A stretch of DNA of 64,000 nucleotides from Campylorhamphus procurvoides (Eukaryota; Chordata; Aves; Passeriformes; Dendrocolaptidae), in assembly GCA_013396655.1 (NCBI GenBank), contig WBMV01000447.1, positions 814,740 through 878,739 of the forward strand. Direction: 5' to 3'. Positions 1-12,300 of the stretch are shown one piece after another. Below the pieces are notes generated by a model. That model was not told the DNA's origin. It worked only from the letters and a program-made list of their open reading frames with translations, and did not search any database. Position numbers and translations under genes: made by a program. Within the stretch, counting starts at the first letter, position 1. Every line of letters begins with the position of its first letter.

Positions 1-167
1 GGCACCGGCAACTTAGCAACTCGCGGGGGGGGAGAAGCGCCGCGGCCAGCAGTTAAGTTACGCAACTCCCCGGCTCGTTACCAAACGTATTTTTAATGCG
101 CGGCCCACCCGCGGAGCCGCCCCTTCCCCAAGCCCTGCCGCCCCGGCCCCCTCAGCACCCCGGCCCC

Positions 168-178
168 AAGATGGCGGC
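168..178 (+). promoter_or_regulatory. YY1-like promoter element
   Basis: AAGATGGCGGC matches the core YY1 motif and sits in the CpG island about 160 bases before the chosen start codon. It also contains an ATG in good context (171), which opens a reading frame different from that of SETDB2. The regulatory reading is preferred because the motif is common at such promoters; no binding data are available. Confidence 0.5.
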
Positions 179-330
179 GGCGGCGCCCCCACAGCGCCCC
201 GGGGCCGGCCGGCCCGNCGCAAGCCCCCCTGTCCGCCGCCGCCGTGCCTCAGCGCAGCGAGACCCACAGGCCGCGCCCCGGCCCGGTCTCGGCTCGGCTC
301 GGCGCAGGTGGGAGCGGCCTCCCCCGGAAC

Positions 331-346
331 ATGGAGGCGAAAAGAA
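331..346 (+). CDS. SETDB2: SETDB2 coding exon 1
   Basis: ATG at 331 gives five codons plus one base before the donor at 347. Joined to 3587 this reads MEAKRSDLKTFW, the same length and phase as the human start (MGEKNGDAKTFW). Because the match is so short, the exon rests on phase, donor quality and CpG-island location rather than similarity. Confidence 0.65.
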
Positions 347-3300
347 GTAAGCCTTAACGAAAGCATAAACAAATAAAAAATAGATGTGCGTTTTGAGCAG
401 CCGTTGGTCTTGCCAGAAACATTTCTGGTTTTCCCATTCAGTCAAAGGAATTCAGTGTTCCTGAACTGATGGAAATGGCTGCGGTTTTTCTTTCCAGTTG
501 TAGCGTAGAAAAGATTAAGTCGGTAACATAAGTGGAATGGAAGGGGAGGTGGCGGAGTCACCATCCCTGCAGGTGTTCGAGGACGTGTCACTCACTCAGT
601 GCCATAGTCTGACTGGTGCTGTTAGGCCATAGCTTGCCCTCAGTAAGCTCAGAGGTCTTTTTCCAGCCTGAGTGATTCAGCAATTAACGATAGTAGAAAT
701 GTGGAATCTTTAATGTAGTTGAACAGTGCTGCCCTACTTCTGCTTACTGTTCTGGCAGTGGAGATGCCTTGCTTCATCTTGCATCTGTCAAGAAACAGAT
801 TCAGTAATTTATTTGCCTAAAAAAGAAAGCTGTCCTTCTCTTCCCCCCCCCAAATAATTTAGTTTGGTTGTAGTGCTGACAGCATAAAAAGACAAAAGAA
901 CTGTGAGCTACTAGGGAGTGGAGATTGTGTAGGCTCAGCTGAATGTGCTGGAAAATATGAGTCATTTTGTGACAGCTTCATACCTGAGGGACAGTAAGAA
1001 ATGACTACGTATAAAAACTTCCTCACACAGCTTGTTTAATTTGAGTGTTCCTCAGCTGTGTCTGGACAAGGTGTGGGATGATGTTTGAAAGGGGGATGAT
1101 GGTTTCACCACAGTGATTTCTCACACAGTGCACCTGCTGATACCTACTGTAGTATTTACTTGTATAAATTTTAATAAAGCTGGGTAGCTACAACCATTTT
1201 GGTTGCTCACCTGATCTCTTACTTGTCTATTCTACACCTCTTGCAGTGCTGTGCGACTTCTTTGAAGAGGAGAACCTCACCAGTTCCAGTGAGGGGAGCA
1301 TTGAAGGTAGTATAGTTTGGGTTTATGGAGGGGAAGGTAGTGTATATTTGGCACCCCTTCTGACATGAAAATGATGACTGAAAGACCAAAGCTTTGCCTT
1401 TTGTGGTGTAAGATGTTAGTGAGCAGCACTACGGGAAACACACACTCGAGCTGTTTTTCTGGTAGCTGGAAGCCCTGACCTTGGCTACTTGTTTCTTGCT
1501 CTAGCATTGTTCCCCTGCACAGTGCTGGGGGTAAAAACAGATATGTGTCCACAAGGATTCTACAGAGGGAAAAGAAAATCCCTCCAGCCACCTTTGGAAC
1601 TATTTCCATGAGGTGCAAGTCCACAGCCATTGGCTGTTAAGATGATTCTGAATGCTGACACGGTAAATGCTTCCTGTATCTGTTCATTCCCTGTCTGCCT
1701 GGCTGGAGTTGACAGCAGCACCATTAACATTGGAGAGATTAGTGTTGTGGACATCTGTCTTTTTTGAAATGAAAATTATACTATGGACTTCATATGCACT
1801 CTTTGCTTCTTTGTGCAAAACAAAGTTTTTGCTGCTGTTTTCAGAACGCTCCAGTGTGAGAACTGGGAAAGCATTTCAAAGGTGAGTGAGCACTACACAT
1901 GGTAGTATATGTTTTATTTCTCTTTGGCCTATGCATGACAATAGCTGAGGACTCAGGAACAAAAAGCTGTTCTGTCACCCATTCTCTGAAGTAATCTGTC
2001 TGCCAGTGCTATCCAAATTTAGGAAGTGTATTGAAATACCTGAAAACCAGTAATGAATAAGGACAGCAATTTTAATCTATTCCTGAATGTATATTTTGGA
2101 ATGCAAATGTGAAACATACATACTTCTCAGTATTTTAAATTTCTGATATTGTCATGCACAGCAAAAGGATGGGAATGGCACAGGGCAGGCATTATCTCTT
2201 CGACCAGAAGTGTAGGCTTACTAAAATTGTTGTGGCTTGTTTTTGTAATGGGACTTTAATCTTTTTACATCTTAAAAAAAATTTTCGTGAATATAAGAGA
2301 TCATTACATTATTTTGAAAGTTAGTGCCAAATCAGTCATTTCGCAAGATGAAGTACATTCAACATTGCCTGTTTATATTAAATATTACACTGTTAGCTGC
2401 TGGTGGCATAAACAGCTGGAGTTGTGATGACAAAAGATGGTTACTCCCTTCACTGCTGTCATGATGCTTTTGAGGGTAACCATAGACTCTGTACTGCAGT
2501 AGAATCCCTTGGCTTCTGGTGCCTTGGGCAACAGAAGTCATTCTCTACTAAGTCAAAAATGAAGGAAATACTTTTTTACAAGCTTTACAAGAATGCAGCA
2601 TTTCTTGACTGCTGGGGGGGTGTCACCCAGCTCATTTGCCAACTGAGATTTGCTGTCTGAAAGTGGAATGTAAACCTAGTGTGATGAGAGTGAACTTAAC
2701 CTCTAGAAAGGGAGTAGGAAAACAGATCTGCCTATTCTTTTGTGCTTGGTTTTTGAAGAAGAGGAATATTAACCACAACGAAGAGCTGCTGCTTTTTTCT
2801 TAGCACCATCTGTTGACACACTGAACCCTGTTTCCTTTTCACAATCCTTGAGAAAGATGCACTGCTAATGTTTTAACTAAAGCTTTCACGTTTGGGCTTA
2901 GTACCTCAAAGGTACATATTATTGGAAGAGAAGAGGTTCTGAACCAGTGGCTTAAAAAACATTTCTTTAAACGAAATGTTCTTTATAAATATTTCTAGTG
3001 GAGGAAGGAGGCATAATACATGGGGCGGTATTAATTATTTGAAGTGATACCACTTGGTGAACAAAATTTACCAAACTGCTTTCATATAAAAATATGATGA
3101 ATATTTTTTTCCTTACAAATCATATCAAAGCTAACAATGGGACAGGATAGCCAGCCTGTGTAGCTAAGGGAGGTTACAGCTATTAAAAAAAATTCCAAAT
3201 GTCTTTTGCTGAATAATGTATTCAGTTCATTCAGTTGAAAAGGTTCTCCTTTGTCACCTCTGTGAATTTATAGTGGTATTCATTTGCTGGTGTTTGGAGA

Positions 3301-6300
3301 AAGGCTTCCACAGCACCCTTTGTGACATCCTTGAAAAGTTGCTTGAAGGAGCATCATGGACCATCAGAAGCCTCTCTGTTTTGTCACCTGACTTCTGTTT
3401 CACTTTCTTGATTAGGTTTAGGAACAGACTTCTAAAGGTTTAAGCTTTTCTGCTGTCGTGACTGGTTTTTGAGAAGTGCCTCCAAATTAAATTAGTGGGA
3501 ACCATTGAATAGTCCCCTAGAAGTTACATGTTTCTTTAGACTTCTCAGGAGCTGTACGGACTTATTAACAGAAATTTTCATTTCAGGTGATTTGAAAACG
3601 TTTTGGGCTCAATTGGGAGGCAGAAGAGTGGATGTCATATTTGAGCAGGTGCAAAATGTGCTGCTGGTGCTAAAAGAAAAGATCAAGAATGGAACTGCCA
3701 CAAACCAAGGTTTGAAATCCTTGTAGCGGTTAAGCTGAACTGCAGAGGAGCTGTGGCCTGCTTTGTGTAGGTCTTTGTGATATCTGACGTAATTCAGATA
3801 TCTCTGAATTTAAATTACCTAGTCGTTGATGAGTTTAAGCACTTTTAAAAGGTATCTTCTTTTTAAAAAAAGAGATGAATAATTTGAGGTGCATTTTGCC
3901 ATTTTCTTGGTTTGCCTGTACGCTTTTCTTCTTAGCCTGAAGGTGACTAGACTGATGGCAAAGTACAGAGAGAAATTCACCCTGAACTGTCTTTATGTAT
4001 ATCACCACCACTGTAGGCCACCAGTTTGTGTGTGTTTGGAAGCATTCGAGCAGCTTTCCAAAAGCCAAAGGATATTCACTGCCAATTCACAACTACTACC
4101 ATGAGCTGTAATTTTACTGCAATTCCTAGACCTGTCTGTTAAGTCTGTAATTCAGAAGGTTTCTGATAGTATCAGTCTTGGAATACTTTAGATTAGCATA
4201 ATGAGAAAACAAGTATCTCTGGAGGACTTACTTTTCCTTATTGTCATTACTTCAGTTACACTTGGTACCTGTTTTGGTTTTTGTGCATAGAATGCTGGCA
4301 GGCTTGGGCACTGGTGAATGAAGCTAATCTGGGCGATCTCTCAACTTTGACAAGTGGTATGTGCATCCCGATTGTATTTGTTTGGTGTGTGGGTTCAGTT
4401 TGTCTTGTTTCAGTCACTAGAAGCTTAATTTCCTTCTTTGAAATTAATAAAATAGATTTGAGAAGGCCATTAGCATTACAGTGGGGAAAACATAATTATT
4501 AATTTCCTCAGTCTGTGAACTCTCACCTGGGTTGGTACTTTTGTTGTTTGTGTCTGTGTGTAATATTTGTACCAAGGGAAGAGAGTTTGAACCAGTAAAC
4601 CCTGATGAACCTCAGCTGTCTGCGAGCAGAGTCATCCTGTGCATGGCTCCACGAGCTGTAATACCTTGTCATCCTTTTATCTCAAATAATGAAGGGAAAT
4701 CTGTAAATGTGTTTCATGTGAGTGTTGTTTCTGGTCACTTTGAAAACTACATGGAAGACTTTTTAGTACGGCACTTGCTAATATGCTCTTTGTTAGCTGT
4801 ACTTCATAGCAAGGCATTGTTTTTAATGTATTTTGTCAATTATCTCTTTAGTGACTAAAGTAAATTCAATTATAAATTGAAATGTGACTTGATGTTTTTG
4901 CTTGCTTTCAATTTTTTCAGTAAATGATGAGTTTGATGGAGATGGAGTACAGGAAACCAAACCCAAATTGCAGCATCTTCTTGCAGATGACAACACTGCA
5001 AACACTGTAGAGGGTTCTGACAGGTCAGTGGCTTTATTTCAGTACTGTATTTGAGAGAATTCTCAATTTGTATTTTTAAAGTCAGTGTTTTAAACACAGT
5101 TTTGAATTCCACCAACTTTCAAAGTGAAAATGTTTTTAACTTTATCCACATGGAAAACCTGAGGTTTTGAGTAGATTTGACTTATTTACCTCATGAGAAT
5201 ATTGCAGAATAGAGTATTCCTGGGATTATCAAGGCTAGGACTTACGCAGCAGTTCTCAGGCTTTCTGTACTTTGCAGATTGTCAGGCATGTGACTTAGTG
5301 TCTCTGTAATTAGCTTCAGGTACTGATTTGGAAGATGGGGGTAAATATATTGTTCCTTTCTTTTCTTTTTTTCTTTAATGTCCTTTGTTTTAGCATGTAA
5401 GTTCTTTCCAGGAAGAAGCTAAAAAGCTATTGCTTTTTTTTTTTTTTAAATGCAACTGAGTGTGTCTTCAAATGATATTAGGACAGTAACACCATGTGAA
5501 ACAGTGTTTGAGTGAGACCCTGGGCCTTTGAGAAATGGCCTGTTTCTTTCCTGCATTAAAAATATTGAACCACTAAAAAGCTGAATGCTTCACTGGTTGT
5601 CTAAGATGCTAGTTTGTTTTTTTTCTTTTTTACTCTAAGTAGCAAAAAAGAGGAGATGGAAGGAACAGATTCAGGAAGTAAAGAAGCATCTAGCAAAATT
5701 CAAGACTTATATTTAAACCTGCAGTATCAGAACCACAAATGCTCTAGTTCATGTCTTGCCACGAGAGCTGCAGGCTCCTACAAGGGTGAAAATCCTCTGA
5801 AGATACCAATCCTGTTTCACTTTCAAAGACGCCATGCAAAGGCAGACTGCCTTTCAAAATCCCTGGATGTAAATTACAAAGCTCCTTGCGGACGGAGTCT
5901 GAGGAGCTTTCGAGACGTGCAAGATTATTTGTTTGAAACAAAGTGCAATTTCTTATTCGTTGATAACTTTTCCTTCAACACGTATGTACTGCTGGGCAGG
6001 AACACCACAAATCCTGAACCCCTCGTGTTTGAGTTTGATATTAGTAATGGAGCTGAGTCTGTGCCTGTCTCCTTCTGTAACAATCTTGACCGTGCAAGAT
6101 TACCTTATTTCAAATATCGGAAGTCATCGTGGCCACGTGGATATTATCTCAACAACTTCTCCAGCCTGTTTGTGGACTCATGTGGTTGCACAGATGGCTG
6201 CATTGATAGGTAGGTAGAAAAATCTAATCTGAGACTAGTGACACATGATGCCCCAGTAGCAGGGTGGTGGTGTGTGAAGGCACACAGTACCAAACAGTGC

Positions 6301-9300
6301 CAAATGGGACCAATGCTGCTGGAGTATCTTCAGGAGCTGTTTTGTGACATTGCTCTGTGTTGACTGACACCACTGTGTCTTTCTCTTCTCTAGAGCTTGC
6401 ATGCTTCTGCTGGTCCAATCTCTGTTGTAGGGAAGGAAATAATGAATAGATGGATTATTGTGGTTCCTTTCCCTTTCTTCCCAAATTGGTAGTGTTTCTC
6501 CTCCAGGTGAAGCTGACAAGCAGATCTCTTGGCTTTGGAAAAGGAGTAGTGAAGGGAGTCTTGCACCAGCAGAGGAAGGCTTGTTTTCCTGGCAGGCAGG
6601 AAGCAATCCAGCATGACAATTTCTATTGCAGCTCCTACTGTGGGATGATATCTTAGAGATGGGAGGGGACAGCCTGGAGGAATCAGATCATTTGGAACTT
6701 CCAAGGTGACTGAGGGCAGAGGAGGAAACATCCTCGTTCCCAACTTCTACATCCCATCCTTTCCCTTGTCTAAACAAACACTACAAAACCCTGCAGTCAC
6801 AGAATACGTTTGTGGTCTGAGCACTTCCAATAGTGTTGTTCATTGATTTTTCTAAATCCCAGTAACTCTGGGCTACAGACACTCTGTGGGAACCTGCAGC
6901 AGTCATTGTATGGGAGTTTGGTGATAATTTTATCTGCTTTGTTGAAGGGTGTTTGTCTGATCTGTATCTGTAGGTATTACTTGGTGTTGGATCCATTTTG
7001 TATTATTGATAACTGGAGCATTGCATGTGCTGGAGTGCAGCATAGTTGCCCATGACCCAACAAGAGCTTGAAATCACAGCCTGGTATAATGAAGCTTCAG
7101 TAACTAAAGTCATTTAGTTTCAGCTGAGCGATGGGACCAGCGTGCACACAGCATGCTGCTTCCTTGCACTGAAGTCCCACAAGAGTTGAGATGCTTTGAA
7201 TGTGCAGTTTTGTGGTTCAGGATTTGCACAATCGCTGTGATTCCTTGGAGTTATTGGGACATAACGATGGTGAAGACAAGTGCTGTTGTTTGAGTTATCC
7301 ACAGTGTAAAATTCTTCACTTCCTGGGGACTAAGGTGGGAGGAAGGTAATGAAATAGTGGCTAACAGGGTGGGATACTGGCTCAGAAGAGGTGATTTTTT
7401 TTCGTTTGCTCCACTTGACAGTATCTGGTTTATAATAAAATCTCTGTTGTACTTCTGCTGTTTGCATGGGCCATTTAAGGAGCTTGGTGGAAGAATGGGG
7501 TTGGGGTGGAGGGATCATTATTTGTAAAGCACACATAATCAGCCAAGAAACAAAGAGAAAAGGTAGGGTGCCTGAAACAGCTTTGTGGAGTAAAAGGAGC
7601 GGGGAGGGGGAATGTAGGTGTCTATATAGTTGTGTGTGTACAGTCAAGTACATTTCAAATTACCTAGAGTTACGATTGATTTGGGCTGCTCCAAATACCT
7701 TCTGAAATGTCTTACTCTTATTTTTAGATCAAAATGTGCGTGCCTACAGCTAACTGCAAGAGGCTGTAGTAAAACTTCTCTATCTCCAGGTAGTAAAGTA
7801 TCCCGTGGATACCATTACAAAAGACTGGAGGGACCTGTTCCTAGTGGGTAAGAAAGACCAAACTATTAACTTTTGTTTTATTTGCATGCTCTTATTTTAT
7901 TCCTGTAGTATAAGTGCTTAAAGAGTTTTTTGATTACTGAAACCTTCTATTTTTGTCACAATCTTACTGACAGATCAGGATGATAAAAAATAATTAATGT
8001 GACTTGAGTAATAGGAGGGCATAAAAAGAAACTCTTCTACTGCAGATCCTACAATTTTCACAGATTAGATCAAAGTCCAAGAAAAGTGTAAAGAGTGACC
8101 AGAGTCCTAAAGAAACATCAGCTATCTGCTGTTGCCACTCTTGGTTGTGTGTGACTCTTACAAGAGTTTCCAAAGCCATTCATTGCTTCAAGTATTTGCC
8201 CTTTCTCTTATTCACCTCCCATGGGCTAATACGTGGCCCGGAGAAGGTGCCAGTTCCTTCAAATGTTTAGAAGAGGAATTGTGCACAGTAGCTTTCTGCA
8301 ATAGCCAAAGGCTTGAACCCACAGGCTTAGGGAGCCCTGTCAGTCCTCTGTTGCTGTGTGATATTAATTTATGGTTGACATGCAAAATTAAAGCTGTCAG
8401 GGAACCTGAAAACAAATACAAAAAAAAAAAGCACAATTGTGAGTTCTTTTAGAAATACTGTTAAATCCTTAAACTCATGACAGCAACATTGAAGTCCAGG
8501 CATAAAGGTTGTCTGTGCTAAAATCTGTTCCAGCACAGAATGAGGTGCTTTATAAGAATTTCTGCTTCTCTGAGATTTACTCCTGTAAAACAGAAATTTA
8601 GCATTTCTTTTTCTTGTCTGCTTATACCAAAATCTGGCTGATAGACTTAAAATTGATGAATCAGCAATCAAGAAAGTCATGAGCTTCAGAGCACTGTTGC
8701 ACAATTGACTTTAGTAAGAGTCTTTAGCTTTTCAGTCCATTGCTTTATTGATGCTTAGAAGGGAAATTAGTAATAGCAACTTTGTTTTGGTAATGCATCC
8801 TTTTACACTGTGTTTTGTTTTTCTCCCTCTTGACAGAATTTATGAGTGCAGTGTGTTGTGCAGGTGTGACAAGTTGATGTGTCAGAACCGAGTTGTACAG
8901 CACGGCATTCAAGTCAGGCTGCAAGTGTTCAACACAGAGAAGAAAGGCTGGGGCGTCCGGTGCCTAGATGATATTGACAAGGGGACGTTCATTTGTACCT
9001 ACTCAGGTAACGGAAGATGACCTGTGAAGATGTGTAGCATAATTCTCATTCTCTCCTGGCCTCTGCCCTGGATTTCTTTTGGGAACAGGGAAATACGGGG
9101 TTGGAAGAGAAGTGCATCCATATAGTCTTAACTTGCAATATGATCAAATGGGCAGAAGAACCTTGAAGAGCTCTGCAATGCAATGGTGACAGGCAAACAA
9201 TCAAAACATTCTGGAACAAAGTCAATCTCAAACTGTTGATTTCTTACCTCGTAAGTCTGTGCATGCTGTAAAAAGGGCTGTATGTCTAATTCAGTTTGTA

Positions 9301-12300
9301 TGTCAACCTGTATAAGCATCGTAGAATCATAGACTGCATTCATATTTTGCTTTCCCAAGTAATGTTCTTGTATTTTTTTAATTTAAATTTGACCTATGAT
9401 AGTGAGTTTGACCCACTTTTGAAAATCAACACTAAAAAAATTTAAAAAGCAACCCAAACTTTTCTTTTGCTTTCAGGCAGATTAATGAGTAGAGCTGAAG
9501 TATTGGGAGATGCTGGTCAAGAGCTGAAAGAGAAGAATGCTATGAATGACAGAAACCATGGCTTTTCTTCCAAAAAAAGAAAACTTGACCCTGATTGTTC
9601 AGATTCAGTGATTGAACTAGTGCAGACTGGTAAACATGACATTCTTGAGAATCAGGAATCTTTGTCTCAAACTGTGGATAGTGAAAATAAATCAACCCTG
9701 TAAGTTGATCAAAGTAAGCTTAAGCATAACAAAATCAATATTCTGCTATTCTAGGAATTCTGTTTTATAAACTTAGAGTAGAACTGAATGTCAGATGGGG
9801 GTGGATTTTTTTATTTTCCGTACTTTTTTAATTCCCAAGTATTTCTTCTAGTGGGACAGGGTTTTTCCTCTATGTGAATTTTACTTGCTATGTGTGACAC
9901 TTGGCATGTTCTAGAAATCCAGTTCATCTCTAGTGTCTACTTGACCTGTTCAGGGCATTAATCATAATGCAAATTTGAAACAATTAATAGAAGATACTTG
10001 AAATAATAATTTAAAGATACTTGATGACACTGGAGGGTTTAATAACATTTAAGCCACCAACTGTCCTGTTCTTTGCTTTCAGTCTCTAAAACTATTGTTA
10101 TAATGTAATCTTTCCTTCTGGGAGCCTTAACCTTTCCTGCTAGGAGTCTGACAACACCTCACTTGTGCAGTGAATTATATTTTCATTGTACACTTGGGGT
10201 CTCATAGCCTGTCAGCATTCCTAAAATAAAATTACTGAAAAATAACCAGGTGGCTATGTCAATATCATGCTGTAGTCTTTTCAGAACAAAGTTGGGAGCT
10301 TCCTTAAACTTTATTCATTGCTTTGCCAGACTACTTTGTAAGCACTTTCTTTGTTCTATTAATGAGTGATTGCAAATCCTTGTTCTTTTCCTAGTAAATT
10401 ATTGTGGATCTTTGAGAAGGACCATGAAATTGCAAATGGAGACTTTTAAAAATACCTGCTACTGTATTCTCTCTTGCATTTTGGTATCTTGAAAACCTAG
10501 TGGATTCATAATTTTGTAATTACATAGTTAATCAACTAGGTTTTACTTCTACTAAGTGCTGTTACTAAACATTGCAGAGAAGCAGAGTTTCTGAGAATAA
10601 AAAATATGTTGTGCATAGGCTGTGTAAAAACCTATGACAGAGAAAAAGACTTCGTTATTCTGCCTCTTAAGAAATGACAGTCCAGTTGAACTTAGAAACA
10701 TTTGAGAGTACATCAGTGTGCTAGGCTTGACATGTCATTCACAGATTACCATTAAAAGAATAAACAATGTAATCATATAACAATGTCACATCTTTGCACA
10801 TTTTGAATTTACAAAGGGGTTTAAATCTTAAGGAAGACTTAAAGAGCAGCATTTCTCGCCATTATCAGTAGCCCAAAGAAGAACTAGAATTTTTTTTATT
10901 TTTGTGGCAGGAAAACACATATAAATGTTCTACATTTAAAATTTTCTTGAATAAGAGCTGTTATTTATTGCTAGACATTGTACAGATATTAATATTAATT
11001 TTGAAACTGGTGTTTTCTCCTGCACTCTGAATGTAACCTGAATTAATGTGATTTTAGATGTTTTAAATGTATATACCAGATACTGCTTCCCATCTTCTTC
11101 AACCCTCTCTTGACATGAAGGACTGAGGTCCTTCTGTGGGAAAGTATTTTCTAAATCTGCTATATATTGCCTTTTGCCCCCTTTGTCTCCCTCTCTATAT
11201 CTTGTTCCCACAACGTTTTTGCTTTCCTGTTTGGAAGCTGGACTGTCAAAACTGTTGAAAGTAGTAGCAGGAAAAAGGCAAAACTGTCTGTAGGTGCTCT
11301 CTTTTGAGGTATTCTGATATAATAATTGTAAATGCACAGACAGTTTGGTTCTCAGCAGGACAACTGGGAAAGGATGTAAAGGCAGCTGCTGATCTCTCAA
11401 AAGAGTATGAACAACTATTTTTTTACAAATACTATAGAGAACTTAGCCTAGGTCCTCAATTCTTAAAGGCAAAACAGTCATAAATCATGGGGTGAGGCCA
11501 GACTGCAGGCTTTGCTGTAGTCTGTTCTGGAGAAGAGACTAGAACAAGAGACTGAGAAATGTGTGTTGTGAGAGTTACTTGTGAGTCTGTATGTCTTTTA
11601 TAAAATTTCTTTTTGACCTTTCTGTGCAGGGTTCATCCAAAGAGCTCAAGTATTGCCATCAAAAGAAGGCCTGGAAGTAGAGCCGTTGTTTTTCGCAATC
11701 ACCAGCTAAAAGTGGTAATAATAAGTGGCTTTAGTAGATTCATTTTTCCGTCCTGAATAAGTATGTTGATTTTGACCTTTTCAACTTGGAACATTTAGAT
11801 AGTTCCAATGACCTTTCTTCATGAGATTGTGTCACACTGTGAGCTAAGCTGCCATGCTGGAAGCCACACCCCATCTCTTCAGCATTACCAGTCCTTCAAC
11901 ATGTGTCTCCAGACCAACACCAAGTATTCTCACAGCCTTCCCTTCTCCACCCTTCACTTCTAGTCCAGCTTTGAGAGTCTTAAGAAATTATTCTCCCCCT
12001 GCACCTCTGGTTATAACTAACCACAGAGTTAGGGTGTCAGAATGATATTTTTATGATGTCTTCCCAAAGAATGGCATGACAGGGAGAGAGGAAAATCTTG
12101 GGATTTTTGTGCGGTTTTCTCATGCAGTGGCAAAGCTGGGAGAAATTGACTTGACCTGAGTGTGAGGTGTTGCCTGCAAATACGTGCAAAGGAGGAAAAC
12201 GAGGGTAAACTTACTCTGTAGGTTTTATTAGATTCATTGCACTTAAGAAATGCACATGGGATTTCATGCTAATATTTGGCAGTGCTGTCCATTCTGGAGC

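Larger units (their letters stand above)
1..350 (+). promoter_or_regulatory. SETDB2: CpG-island promoter and first exon of SETDB2
   Basis: The first 350 bases are very GC-rich and full of CpG, whereas everything from about 350 onward is AT-rich. A YY1-type element (AAGATGGCGGC) lies at 168-178, a typical position near the start site of CpG-island promoters. No TATA box is visible. A short exon ending at a consensus donor (GTAAGC at 347) closes the island. In mammals CAB39L starts head-to-head with SETDB2, so this island may be bidirectional, but no CAB39L exon can be recognised here. One N (217) marks an unresolved base. Confidence 0.8.
347..3586 (+). other. SETDB2: SETDB2 intron 1 with two exon-like segments
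   Basis: An AT-rich intron of 3.2 kb. It has no recognisable transposon. It contains two short stretches bounded by good acceptor and donor sites (1247-1306 and 1845-1881), listed separately. Nothing else in it looks coding. Confidence 0.6.

Noticed and set aside
96..350. 84-codon + strand frame in the first CpG island
   Set aside because: GC-rich composition makes stop-free stretches common, it ends at the splice donor in the wrong phase for SETDB2, and it shows no protein resemblance; kept only as a possible upstream ORF.
10936..11400. 154-codon antisense ORF in SETDB2 intron 8
   Set aside because: Roughly one ORF of this length is expected by chance in six frames of 64 kb. It shows no domain-like pattern and lies in an ordinary intron.
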